A DNA stretch of 64,000 bases from Trachelipus rathkii (Eukaryota > Arthropoda > Malacostraca > Isopoda > Trachelipodidae): contig JABUQX010014085.1 in assembly GCA_015478945.1 (NCBI GenBank), forward strand, positions 1 to 64,000, read 5' to 3'. Of the stretch, positions 22,090 to 35,062 are shown piece after piece. The position numbers were made by a program, and so were the translations under genes. Below the pieces are notes generated by a model that was not told the origin of the DNA, did not search any database, and was given only the letters and a program-made list of their open reading frames with translations. Positions within the stretch are counted from its first letter, which is position 1. The number at the start of each line of letters is the position of its first letter.

Positions 22090-22870
22090 TATGATTATTA
22101 GTAACTTATCATTATTATTGGTTTATTAATATAGATTTAAATGTTTAAATTTTTTTTTTTATAATCCGGAAAATAATTTTGCAAGGAGTCAACAAATATT
22201 ACTGACTCCGGGAGTCGGATAATTTTTTGCTGACTCCTCATTCCTGATTTATAACCGTCTTCATTTTGTTTTGTAATTGTTTTAATTCCCTCGAAATTAA
22301 GAACATATTCATTTATTAGTCTTTCTGTCAACACAACCTTTAGTAATCTGGTCGAGAACTACATTTCACTTCTTTGGTCTCCTTTCACTTGTTTTGTTTT
22401 AATTCGTGTTTTGCATACAACATTCATTTTAACCACACAAAATGTAATGAATCCTTTTGTCATCTGAAACATATACTTAGCTTTATATTCTATCTTTTTC
22501 TAATTTTATCCTCAAATCAACTATTCTAGTTAATCAAAGTTATCCAGATAGTTATCATCATTTTTCACCAAGTATTAATCTATACTAATGTTAACTCTAG
22601 GCCTTGATCTATCTTTCACATAATCATGGCTTCATTGTTTGCTTTACTTACTTTCAAGCCTTACACTTAACTTGCTTCAGCGAACATATCCAGCAAATAC
22701 TGATGTTTCTTTTCAGAATCTTCAATTTGATCTGTATCTATCACTTCGAAATTGGATAATTTTCTCACCTCCTAGATTATTCAAATAATTGAATTATATG
22801 TTGTTAACGTCCAGAAACGTTTATACCATAAACGAAAACAATGATTTTATATATTTATTAATATATATCC
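22090..22870. other. AT-rich intronic sequence, nothing recognised
   Basis: Unique-looking A/T-rich DNA between LINE copies A and B. The 65-codon - frame at 22137-22334 shows no motif. Confidence 0.5.
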
Positions 22871-24821
22871 ATCATCATCATCCACCTTCTTTCCCCAGAT
22901 TGGGGGTAAGGTGAGTCACATGCACTGGAAACAGAAAAGTAGTAAAAGAATAAGACGCAAGTCGAAAGGAAAGCCCAGCCTTACTACCCCCTTTATACCC
23001 TTAAGTTATAACTCGTCGCATTCAGGAAAATCCACCATAGGGCTTCATGGGACTGCGTCGAACCCTCACTATGGCATGTCGTCAATGTAGGGTTCATCCC
23101 TTGGTCCAGGTGAGCCACAACCATAACCCCTCACAAAACCCAGCTACCATACTCCCATTATGCATCTTTCTACGCCTGCCAAATTCACATTCCTTTACTG
23201 ACTCAATCCACTTTTTTCTTCGGTCTCCCAGCTGGTTGATTCCCAGCACATACCACTATATATCCTCTTAACCAACCTACTATCATCCATCCTTTCCACA
23301 TGACCAAACCATCTCGATATACTTTCATTCATTCTCTTACTCCTTTCTTCACACCACACAACTCAATGATGGGTTCATTCCTTATTTAATCAATTATTCT
23401 CACACCTAACACCCCCCCCCCCCCCCACATTATCCCTCTCCAACACATTGAACTTTAGATCTATACCTCTTATTCCAGACCATAGTTTCACTACTATATA
23501 TTAATACAGGTAACAACATACCCTAGCGCACTTAAGATTTAGTCCCTTTACATCCACCAAGGATTTAATTGCACCAGCCACCTTCCTACCATTCACAACT
23601 TTCCTGCTACACTCTGCATCATCCGTTTCTTTTCATCCAACATATATCCTAAATATTTAAACTCAGAAACTTGTTCCAGCTGCTCACCATCTAACATAAC
23701 TTCACACTGAGGACTGTCCTCGCTCACAACCATAACCTTACTCTTATCTACATTTACTTTCAAACCCATCCTTTTACACACACTCTAAAAATCTCTTCAG
23801 ATTCGTCACACAAAACCGGAATATGATAGATAGGGCACCCTCCACTCTCTTCCATTCTCCATCACTCTAACACCTACCAATGCTATCCCCACTAATTCTT
23901 TCATAACCCCATCCATATGCAAATTGAATAACCAAGGAGACATAACACACATCCCTACCTACCCTATTATATTAAACCAATCACTTGGGACTCCATTTAT
24001 TCTTACACACGCTTCATCGTCTGTCGTACATACTTTTGATTCCATTCAGAAGCTTATCACCAACACCATATATCACTAACACCTGCCATAGAGCTTCCCT
24101 ATTAATCTTATCATATATATGCCTGTTGCAAATCCATAAAACCTAAATACAATTTATTCTCCCCACTTTCCCAATCATTTGTTTTGTTTCAATGTAAAGA
24201 TTTGATTCACACATCCTCTGCCACTTCTAAACGCACCTTGTTCTTCACCAATCAGTCCTTCTAGTCACTCGACGCACTCTTTCGGCCAAAATACCAGCAT
24301 ACCTTCCCTACAACTCAATAAACTAATTCCCTTATATTTCCTATAGTTACCCTTATCCCCCACTTTTATGAGTAAGGGTACCTATTACTTCCTCTCCAAC
24401 CCTCGGAACTATACACCCATAAACGCTTTGTTACACAACCTAAAAATCCAATCATTCCTCGCCTCCGTTCTTGGATCATTTCACCAGTAATTTTATTTAT
24501 AACATCGGCAGATTTACCATTTTTAATCCTTTTCACTCTACCTATTCTCTTTGGTAATAACTTCATCCTCAAAAATACCTATTCCTTCTGCACCATCAAA
24601 CCCACACACACACATTCACTATCCCCTTCAGCTAATAAATATGTAGATTTTCCTATGAGCCCTCCACACCTCTACATCCATTTTTATAAGTTACGAAAGC
24701 ACCATCCCTATTCATTATTCATGAACCCTTATTCTCATTCTACCCTTTCGCGCCTCCTTCCGAAAGAGCTTCCTATTTCCTTTTAAGTCCCCATTCATCC
24801 TCCTTCCAAACTGTTCATTTA

Positions 24822-24823
<2 letters not shown>

Positions 24824-24880
<57 letters not shown>
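24824..24880. repeat. poly(T)/poly(A) run inside LINE copy B
   Basis: About 57 consecutive T on + (A on the LINE strand) lie between two blocks that are contiguous RT N-terminal coding text in this family. It is therefore an insertion, either slippage or the tail of a lost retrocopy. Confidence 0.85.
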
Positions 24881-24883
<3 letters not shown>

Positions 24884-25679
24884 TTTAATATTTCTTTTTT
24901 CCTCTTCAATTACAAATATTTTTATTTGAAACCTCATCTCTAGCTTTTAGTGCATTCAACCACGCTTCTTTAATGAATATGTATACATGAGTTTCAACCA
25001 CCTTGCATCACCTGTTTCATTCCACCACTAATTGTTAACATTCTTACTTCCTACTTTAGCAAAACCACCATATCTCTTTTGCACTACTAACAACCGCTTC
25101 ATTCATTTGCTTCCAGATTTGTTCAGTTTCAACTTGTTCACATTCAACTGATTTACTTGCAAGCGCTCTGAAATAAATATTTATCCTTATTTTATTACCT
25201 TGTTCACTTAACTTCTCACTCTTAATTCTACCCACTTCCTTCCTTATTACCATCCTTTCCATGCAAGCCCCCACTAACTTAATTTTACATAAAACAACAT
25301 AATGATCCGATAATCCCATTCCTAACCCCATCACTGATTTAACATTCAACACATACTTCAACATCATCTTCACCAACACAAAATCAATCATACTTTTCAC
25401 TTCGATACCATCTCTACCTACACACCAACTCCCATTATACTATGAAAATTTTGACGGAAAAAGTACATTGCACACACACCCCCTCTCTCCTACAGAAATC
25501 AATCACCTTCCTACCATATTTTTCTCCCATCAATCCCAAAGACCTGCTTAAACATCCCTTTGATCACCTACAACCATTAGGTCACCCAACAATTAATCTG
25601 AAGCTCCTACTCACCCCATCCAAAACATCATTCAGATTATCCCAGAAAATCGCACTCTCTTCAACATTACCTTCCTCCG

Positions 25680-26138
25680 TTTTTTTTTTTTTTTTTTTCA
25701 TAATAATAATAAAAAAATAGAAAAAAAAAATAGAATATCTAAAGATATTTCAGACTTATTTGGTCTTTGACTTCCTTTTATTCTTCTTATTCTTAGAAAA
25801 AAAATTCCTCTTCATCCATGAACATCGAAGCATATGAATTAACAAACTAATTAGCAGAAGTTTCTTTAACATTTTCCTCTTCTGCCTGCTTCGTTTTTTC
25901 TTTCATAGGTTCTCTTGTTTTATCAGCATCGTTAACAAGGGAGAAGCCATTCAAGCAATTTATTTCTCTTCTTCATCATCAAATAATTTTCAGACAACTT
26001 CAACATTTTCAAAACATTCTTCGGACATAACATCGGACAAAACACGGTTATACATTGGACAAAACATCAGCGCTGCATACACCTCCATTGCATGAGTTGG
26101 TGCTACCGACGAAAATCCAACCGGTGTGCTCCCATGGA
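25680..26138 (-). pseudogene. candidate processed retrocopy nested in LINE copy B
   Basis: LINE endonuclease text stops after VTYGP (near 26138) and resumes at about 25680 with NVEESAIFWDNLND. The ~460 bases between are foreign. On the same - strand they read APTHAMEVYAALMFCPMYN, RVLSDVMSEECFENVEV, then after frameshifts NDADKTREPMKEKTKQAEEE, SYASMFMDEEE and a basic end KNKKNKRKSKTK with a stop at 25756-25758, followed by ~57 bases and a 19-base A tail (T on +, 25680-25698). A coding 3' end plus poly(A), without intron signals, is the form of a 5'-truncated processed pseudogene. The parent gene is not recognised. Confidence 0.55.
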
Positions 26139-26568
26139 CCATATGTCACAACCACACATACCTTGACATTTTAAAACTTAAATTTAACCACGAATTCTAG
26201 TACTCACACACACAAAATCTACCATAGCTCTGTACCACAAGTCACTCATCAGAATTGCAACTCCTTCTATCCCTTCTCATTCCTTTCCACATTAGCACAT
26301 ACACATTTCACACCACACCATTCGTTTTCACCGTTTCCTTCCATCTTTGTTTCAGTCACAGCGAGCAAATCAAATTGCCCTTTCAAAACACATCCATCAC
26401 CTCTCCTTTTCTTCTAAACATTTATTCCTCTGACATTCCATGTACCCATGCGATTCATACATTTTCGCCGAAAGATAGAAGGCCGCTTATGGCGATCAGG
26501 ACCTTCTCCGAGGCATGCATTAGCATTTCTGGCAAAAGTAAGTGGTAGTGGCCAGCCAACCCAACTCT

Positions 26569-28220
<1,652 letters not shown>

Positions 28221-28223
28221 CAG

Positions 28224-28466
28224 ATTTGCTTATTAATATTGGATAAAGGAGAACTTCAAGTCTCAGATAAGGAAAGACACAACAACTTAGAAAGCAGCTT
28301 CAAAGAAATAGCCACAATCGTAGCAGACAAATGCATTAACCCAGAAACGAAAACTCCATACACAGTTTCCATCATTGAAAAGGCAATGAAAGATATTCAT
28401 TTCTCCATCAAACCCAATAGGAATAATAAACAGCAAGCTTTGGATGTCATGAAACAGTTAAATGAG
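28224..28466 (+). CDS. SBDS: SBDS exon 3
   Basis: 81 codons in phase 0 on both sides. They begin [19 protein letters not shown], continue [20 protein letters not shown], then [16 protein letters not shown] and end [13 protein letters not shown]. This is the central helical domain of SBDS, with the strongly conserved VSDKERH and NPET.PYT blocks. The acceptor is TTGCAG directly after a (TA)n tract; the donor is GTGATT. Joined to exon 2 it reads [13 protein letters not shown], colinear with the known protein. The frame is intact, so the gene is probably functional. Confidence 0.95.
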
Positions 28467-28503
28467 GTGATTTGAGAATTTTCTCTATATATGAATATAA
28501 TAC

Positions 28504-28549
<46 letters not shown>

Positions 28550-29150
28550 TTTATTTTTTTATTTTTTTTTTATTATCTTTCTTTCTCCTCCCTTCACATT
28601 CCCATCCATGGGGAATAGAATACCGTAGTTAAGTAGAAGAGCATGACGTAAGTCGAAAGAAAATGTCGTCTCATATCCTTTTAAGAGCGTGCCCGTCGCA
28701 GCCAAACATCCACCCTATATCTTACAACACCTCGACGGACCCCCACTATGGTATCTCTTCAATTTCATAGTTCATCCCCCTGAGCCTGGCCCACAACCAT
28801 ACCCCCTCCCAAAATCCCCCCATTCTCTCTTCTGCCTTACTTATTCCTTTCCTTGAGACACTCCTTTACCGAATAAATCCTCTTTTTCTTAGATTTCCCA
28901 GGCTATTGATTCCCAACACACTCACCAATATACATCCACTTTACCAACCAACTACCATCTGCCCTTTCCATATGACCAAACTATCTTAAAATACTCTCAA
29001 TTATTCTATTATTCACCTTTCTTCACAGCACACAGCTCCTAACATGCTATTCCTCATTTTATCAATTCTTCTCACGCCTAACACACCCCTAAGATTATCC
29101 ATCTGTGCAGACTGCACCCTGGATCTATACTTCTTATTCCACACTATAGT
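28504..29150 (-). mobile_element. LINE copy D1, 3' fragment of the hairpin-end family
   Basis: Read on -, it starts at the KYRSRVQSAQMDNLRGVLGV block (near 29090-29150), runs through the C-terminal coding end and the 3' UTR shared with copies A-C, and ends in a degenerate hairpin near 28600 and an (AAT)n tail (28504-28552). Coding frames are broken. Confidence 0.7.
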
Positions 29151-29151
29151 G

Positions 29152-29480
29152 TTGGATGGCGAGCAATTGGAACAAGTGTGTAAGGTTAAATATTTTGGCT
29201 CTATTTTAGAAGAAAAGTGAACGGATGATGGTGTAGTAGGAAAGTTGTGAATGGCAGGAAGGTAGCTGGTGCAATTAAATTTTTGGTGGATAGTAAGGGA
29301 CTAAGTCTTGAGTGTGCTAGGGATTTGCATGAGGATATGTTGATTGATTAAATGAGGAATGAACGTGTTAGAGAGTTATGTGGTGTGAAGAAATGTGGAA
29401 ATGAGAGAATAAACGAAAAGTGCATTAAGATGGTTTGGTTATATAGAAAGGATGGATGATAGTTGGTTGGTTAATGACAC
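29152..29480 (+). mobile_element. LINE copy D2, inverted fragment of the same family
   Basis: On + it starts VLDGEQLEQVCKVKYFG, includes a damaged AGAIK.LVDSKGLSLECARDL block, has an internal deletion, and continues to a degenerate LRWFGHIERMDDS block near 29430-29460. It lies head to head with D1. Confidence 0.65.
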
Positions 29481-31221
29481 TTAATTGATAAATGATGATT
29501 AAAAATATGAAAAGCATAGTAAGAAAATAGGCAGATATTTTCTAGCTTTTTCATTATTTATATAGCAAACTTACAGAAATTTAAAATGCTCCCAGAGCAC
29601 TTGGCATTTTTAGATACATTAAAACTTAACACAAAACCCAGATAAAAGAAGATAAAAGGTTTATAAGTCCAAATAAAGTTAATTAACAAAATTCTAACAT
29701 AATATTTAGATTACTTCAGAATAACTAAATTTTAACTAATTTAATTTATAAATTTTTGAAATCTTGATTACTCTAATCACTTTGATCAATACTGATAAAA
29801 TTCTCTGATATGACGTAACAAAAATCTCACCTGAAGATAATTCTTGAAAAGTTCTGGTTGATGTGTGTATCACACAAAAATTTAAATTATTATAATATGA
29901 TTTAACTTAGTACCATAATAAATAATTATAAAGTTTAATGCCATTTATACGTGTTACTATATTAAAGGTCGATCCCTCTTTCAATACAAGTTTAAAGGTA
30001 AAAAGCAAGTCTACTCCTTTTATAATATAAAATGAAAAAGTTTCTTATGGTATTAAAGTTTATAAATAAGACAAAAAGGTCACGGATTATTCATGAAAAT
30101 AGTATTAACGAAAAAAAAAAAAAAAAAAAAAAAAACTAATATTCACAAAATAATAATCGCACTATCACATTAATTGTATAACGCAAATGTGGCGTCACAC
30201 AGAAATCCTTCTTGGGATATGGCGTCACTTCCTCAACTGTTAATAATAAACTATATTGTAAAGTTTAGTAGATTTAATCAAATATAATGGATTCACTACC
30301 ACTTTACTTTTTCAAACTCATTAATTCTTTATTTGATTTTTTTTATTTGCAATGGCAATATATGGAAAACTGTGCCTGCTATTTCAGTATCTTTAGCAGA
30401 TGTAAAAAGCATCATAGTTATGTTGTGAGAGTAAAGTGCCAAAACTATCGGATTGTTTGGTAGTTAGAAGTTCTTTAAACCTTCCTATCTGTTTGATCAA
30501 AATTTAGATGAATCGTATAGAATTTATAGCATATAGGCCAGAAGCGTTATGACATCAGTCCTTAATATCCTCGATGCTCTGCAATGCACTTTGCAGTTTC
30601 CAAACCAAGATACCTATATTTTATGGTCACCATTCAAGGAAAAGGGGGGCAGGGTTCATTCAGAAAATTTGTATTTAAAATAGTTTTCTTTTTCTTTTAT
30701 GTATTTAGTTTTTCTCACTCAAACTTTCATAGTTTTTCATTTTCAGCATGCATTCTGTTTTACCATTCATTTTATAAGAAAAACTATTCTTCAACTTTCT
30801 GGAATTATCAGAAACTTTTTTTTCCTTTCTTTTGCATTCTTAGAACTTTCACAGCACTTTTGCATCACTCTAACATCAATCTTGATTTTACTTATTTACA
30901 AGACTCGATAAATCCTATGTCGGAAATGTTAAGACTGTAGTATTATTTGATATGGCGGTTACGAAGAATTTATAATATAAATTAGGGCAGTACACAAAAC
31001 ACAGCATATACCATTCTAGTCTTTATTTACAACTACAAGAGGTAAACAATAAGTAGATAGGTTAATAATAAATACTGCCAATACTCAGGAGGAATATATA
31101 TATAGAGTCGCGACACAATGGAAATAATATATAAAATATAGACTTTAGTTTATTTATTCTAACAGGAAGTATATTTTGTCACTTTTCTGTTACCATCTTC
31201 ACTTAAAGTTAAGAAAATTAG

Positions 31222-31236
31222 TAGGTTAGGTTAGGT
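31222..31236. repeat. three TTAGG units
   Basis: TAGGTTAGGTTAGGT. TTAGG is the usual arthropod telomere repeat, but three units can arise by chance in a 64-kb window. Confidence 0.4.
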
Positions 31237-31498
31237 AAGCTGAGCGCTGAATGTGAAGTTTAACCCCATTTTGAAACAGACAATTTTGACTTTTGCCATT
31301 GACTAAATCCAAGCTTATATCGTTGGTACAGTACCAAACCCACGAATATGAAGCGTTGACCTTCAAAGTTTTCAATGCCGAAAGGATGAATGTGTTCGAA
31401 AACTTATTGCCACACCACGACTGGTTCCTTGTTCAATTCGCAATTTGTTCCAATCCCTAAAGTGAACATTAAACCCTTTTTTCTTAAAACTACAAATT

Positions 31499-31520
31499 TA
31501 TTATTATTATTATAATTATA

Positions 31521-31583
<63 letters not shown>
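31499..31583. repeat. (ATT)n microsatellite upstream of SBDS exon 4
   Basis: About 85 bases of ATT repeat end at the 3' splice site TTTATCAG. Confidence 0.95.
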
Positions 31584-31589
31584 TATCAG

Positions 31590-31694
31590 GTTATTCCTAT
31601 ACAAAGAGCACAGATGAAAGTTAAGATTCAAATTCCTGGTAAAGAGGGTAAGAAAATTAACGAAAAGGAGACTCATGATCCAAATCTTACTATC
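31590..31694 (+). CDS. SBDS: SBDS exon 4
   Basis: 35 codons in phase 0: VIPIQRAQMKVKIQIPGKEG then KKINEKETHDPNLTI. It covers the start of the C-terminal ferredoxin-like domain. The ERAxM-type segment and EGKK block are conserved, while the stretch after EGKK is about 10 residues shorter than in human SBDS. Its 3' intron position (I|xxLIDPG, phase 0) equals that of the last human intron. It is flanked on both sides by (ATT)n; the donor GTATGT runs straight into (ATT)n. Confidence 0.9.
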
Positions 31695-31698
31695 GTAT

Positions 31699-31748
<50 letters not shown>

Positions 31749-31770
31749 GTTATTATTATTATTATTATTA
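31699..31770. repeat. (ATT)n microsatellite downstream of SBDS exon 4
   Basis: ATT repeat from the exon 4 donor to the LINE fragment at 31771; on - it is the (AAT)n tail of that fragment. Confidence 0.95.
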
Positions 31771-31905
31771 TCCCCCCCGTTAACGTACCCCACCTTGTCG
31801 GGGTGGGGCTCAGATACCTTTTCCGAATGGTATCTGCGAAGTGGATAAAATGTTTTTGTTTTTCGTTGATTTTTCCCTTTTTGTGGTTCCCTCCTTCCAT
31901 TTGTT
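31771..31905 (-). mobile_element. short LINE 3' end (same type as copy H)
   Basis: On - the sequence ends GGTGGGGTACGTTAACGGGG followed by GATAATAAT. This matches the 3' end of copy H at 39212-39290 (GGTGGGCGTGTTGTCAAGGG then GATAATAAT), including the CTTC.CAGA upstream block. It is severely 5'-truncated. An (ATT)n/(GTT)n tract follows at 31914-31953. Confidence 0.6.
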
Positions 31906-32511
31906 TTGTTTCTATTATTATTATTATTGTTGTTGTTGTTCTTATTATTATTTATTTTTCCCGTTCCCCTTTACCCTTCCCTTCCTCAGTTTCTGTCCCT
32001 TCTCCTCTGTTTTCTGTACGTACGCACTACCCTACGTATCCCTGATCTCTCTCTTCTGGAGAGTCTTCTCCCATTCCCTGCTTCCTGGTGGCTACCGGGC
32101 TGTTGTCTCTGTGTATGTCATGGGCCCATCTTGCCCTCCTTCCTACGTGGGTGAGGGTAAAGTTAAAAACTGGTTTTTGTTGCCTTTCTCCGCCTATTGT
32201 AGGGGTCCTGAACCTTGCCCTTAACCTTGCAGGAGGCTGTCCTGCACTTGGGCGCATAATCTTGGGGTCTCGTGTCTTATCCGTGTGGTGCACGGCTTTT
32301 TATTTTCCATCTTTGGGACTGGACGCGGGGTTCCGGGGGCTTTCCTGAGGCCACACCCATGGCCCACCCTAGGCTGGGTGGGGCTTCTAGGGGGAGGTAG
32401 GTAGCTCTGGGCCTGTGGTGGCGGTTGCCGCAGTTACGCTGCCGGGATTTATGTTTCTATTTCTTCATTTGTGTTATTGAATTTGTGTTTTATTTATTGC
32501 GGTGCTGATGT

Positions 32512-34210
32512 TTGCAGGAGTATTTTCGGGGAAGAAAATCTAAAAAGTTTACCGCTTTCCAGAAAGGCGGCAATCACCATCTGGCGGGTCCCCAACCCGT
32601 CCCCTCCCTGGCCGTTCCCAGGCCTGCGTCCAGCAGGGGCTTTGACGCCCTTGTTGATGAAATGGTTGGTACTCCACCACCCACCCCTATCGCCCTCGAT
32701 TCCGGTCCCGTTTCAGGGACTGCCCCGTCTAGACCAGGTGAGGCTGTTGTGGCCTCTCAGAATACCCTTGTCTCTCAGTCTTTACGTTTGCCATTCCAGG
32801 AGCCCCTGCGTCAGCGGGGTTCCATTCCTAAACGCCAGTATACGCCGACGATCACGTTCGCCGACCCCCCTCCAGGGGTCCCGGGTCTTGATTCCTACCC
32901 GCTTTATTTTTATTTACATTCTACGTCATCTCGTCCACTGACTTCTGTAAGCAGCCGCTCATCCTTAGTGATGCTTCTTTGGAAGCTGCTCTCCAAACTA
33001 CTGAGCCACAGGCTACGCTAATGAGGAACGTTCCCTCTTGGTTTGTGCTGCCTCTCGTACCCAGAGCAACGTCCTTGCTTCCTATCCCATCTGGGAAGAT
33101 TCCTGTCATTTCTTCTAAACCTGATGTTGTCCGTAACACGTCGAAGGGTACCATATATGCGCCGGAGTTCTGTAACGATGCTTCCATTGACATCCTAACT
33201 CATTTACAGGCTCACCACGTGCCTATCACCGACGTTTATCGGTTCCCTCCACGTAAGGATGACCCTCCTCCAAGACGAACCCTCGTCTTTTACTTACCTT
33301 TTCTGTGCCTTTCCCTCCATCTAAGGTAAAACTTGGTTTTACCATGCACACGGTTCGAACTTATGTGCCCTTCCCGAGAAGATGTTTCAGGTGCCATAAA
33401 TTTGGTCACCCCCAGAAATATTGTCGGTCTCCCCAGACCATCTGTCCGACATGTGGCAGTTCTCTCCACCCGAACTGTGACAGAGATCCTCCATGTTGTC
33501 CTAACTGCAAGGGGCCACACTCGGCCTCCTCTGTCCACTGCCCCTTTTTCGCCTTGGAGAAGGAAATCCTGGAGCAGTGCGCCATTCATAAATATGACCG
33601 TCGTGAGGCTACCCGCCGGGCGAAGGAGAAGCTGGCTCATCTTCCTCTTTCCTATGCTGCGGCAGCGTCCACTCCATCTGCGGTTGCCTCTTCCGTTGCT
33701 CATCGCCCCGTGCGTTTTCTCCGGGGCTTGTGCCGCTTTTACGTTCGTCCGTTCGGCCTTCCGTGCCGGGTGTCGGTTCTCCTGTTTCGGTGGTTTCTGT
33801 GGCTCTGGACAATTGTCCTCCCAACTCTCCCGAAATGGTCCGCCGGACCGCTCGTCGTTCTTCGCCGACACACACGACCCTCTCTCGTTCTTGTCTCCTA
33901 GTAGAGGTCCATGCAGATACCGCTAGGATGTCTGATTTTGCGATAAGTTCCGCTTCTGAGGTCGATGGCGCTTCTGAGGTCGATAGCAAACGTCCTTGTG
34001 CCTCGCCGGACCCTACCTGTACCGTCTTTCGGAAACGCCCTGCTTCTGTTTCTCCGGGAAACACCAAGTTCCTCTTAACGGTTGCGAGAGTCCGTCCAAG
34101 GGTGATTCTTCCAATACATCCGTACTGCTTGCTTATCGGGCCGCGGACTTCTTTTTGAAGCAGAAGGATCCCGTTTGTACTGGGAAACCTGTCTCTGTCC
34201 TGCTCTAAAC
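32512..34210 (+). pseudogene. LINE F ORF1 (Gag-like, CCHC knuckles)
   Basis: Three frames in succession. 32512-33021 holds a Pro-rich N-terminus. 32979-33329 holds VPSWFVLPLVPRATSL and TLVFYLPF. 33305-33901 holds the VKLGFTMHTVRTYVPFPRRC stretch and the knuckles CFRCHKFGHPQKYC (CX2CX4HX4C), CPTCGSSLHPNC and CPNCKGPHSASSVHC. This is the nucleic-acid chaperone that packages LINE RNA. After ~33650 the frames become unreliable; 33730-34158 is a Ser/Pro-rich tail. Confidence 0.75.
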
Positions 34211-35062
34211 GCCTGCCGTGCTGACAACCTGCGTGGCCAATCTCGAACCAGTGGTCCGACCTCTCCTGTTCTGATAATTTACTACTTACTCCGCCTAAGC
34301 CCGCTTCGTTTCTCAGCACTATTCAAGCGATTCTGAAACTTTTCGGATGCCACTGATGGACCTTCGACTCCTCTTCTTTCCGTGGGGTGTCCCAAAGGAC
34401 ACCGGGTCCCACCGGAGGGAGGTCCGGAGGAGGTATCGATTGACACCTCGCCCGCTCGCAGTCTTCCTTCAGCGTGACCCCGCTTCGATGTGTGTTGAGG
34501 TTGGGTTGGCTGTTGGTGGATGCAGGAGGATGGGAGGAGTCTTCCCTTCCTGCCTCTTCCCCTCCACCCCTTTTCGGTCCTGTCGACGGAGCCTTCTGGC
34601 TCTCCTCGGCCCGCTTCTGAGATTTTAACTGCTGACGCCACACACTTGTCATCCGATGTGTCTCATCTCACTCCCGCCGACGCCATTCCTCCTTGTCAAT
34701 CCTCTTCCATCTTCCCCAGCCTTTGTTAGGGCGCCTTCTGGCAAGACGCGTCCCCCTTCCCGGCTTGCTAAGAAGTCTGGTGGCAGCGTCTGGGGAGGGA
34801 TGTCTGAAATGGAGTGTGACTTTGGCGCGCCTCTTTGGCGAGCCTTCTCCTATGTGCCCAGGAACCCTCTCGTAAACAGGGGGTCCACACATGTCCCTGC
34901 TGCGTGATCTTCCCCCCTCCCTCCGGGGTTTGAGGTCCCTGTTGGTGGGTCGTCCGGCGGCTCAGCGGGACCTTCCGCCTTTAACCTCTGCCGAGACTGC
35001 CATCCCAAAACATCGTGACTATTGTCACGGATCGTCCTGACCTTTGATTGTTTTTCTCGTTT
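34211..35062 (+). other. LINE F ORF1-ORF2 intergenic or eroded coding region
   Basis: GC-rich sequence with several short overlapping frames on both strands and no motif. It is probably the frameshifted end of ORF1. Confidence 0.4.

Larger units (their letters stand above)
22871..26565 (-). mobile_element. LINE copy B, near full-length (endonuclease + RT)
   Basis: On the - strand: 5' leader (26460-26565), endonuclease start NRMGTWNVRGIN (near 26425-26460), VKVCVVVTYGP (near 26140-26170), FWDNLNDVLDG (near 25640), IDFVLVKMMLKY and GLSDHYVVLCKI (25056-25400, with the S-D-H of the APE-type endonuclease), GRRMNGDLKGNRKLF (near 24770), GNYRKYKGISLLS (near 24330), GLIGEEQGAFRSGRGC (near 24230), VMSPWLFNLHMDG (near 23930), MGLKVNVDKSKVMVV (23593-23781) and FKYLGYMLDE. 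The 3' UTR ends in the hairpin near 22892. It is broken by frameshifts, by a 57-base T run at 24824-24880 and by a nested insertion at 25680-26138. Antisense to SBDS. Confidence 0.85.
28467..31589 (+). other. SBDS intron 3 (3.1 kb)
   Basis: From GTGATT at 28467 to ATTTATCAG ending at 31589. It holds two LINE fragments (28504-29480). The rest, 29480-31498, is AT-rich and mostly featureless, with a 28-base A run near 30110, an open but motif-free + frame at 30584-30940, and three TTAGG units at 31222-31236. The (ATT)n tract at 31499-31583 ends at the splice acceptor. Confidence 0.8.

Noticed and set aside
25680..26138. Protein kinase fragment (DIWSMG-like text near 26130-26150 on -)
   Set aside because: The same bases read in LINE frame as VTYGP and belong to the endonuclease; the kinase-like reading is coincidental.
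31222..31236. Interstitial telomere
   Set aside because: Only three TTAGG units; expected by chance in long sequence.
31404..31793. Open frames of poly-Asn, poly-Ile or poly-Tyr through (ATT)n and (TA)n arrays, also at 16445-16684, 26414-26784, 27983-28246, 39087-39320 and 50016-50252
   Set aside because: Trinucleotide and TA repeats are open in several frames by nature. No independent coding evidence exists, and real SBDS exons lie in or next to some of them.
33290..34652. Long - strand frames (up to 236 codons) opposite LINE F
   Set aside because: They are antisense shadows of GC-rich ORF1 coding sequence; motifs are on +.
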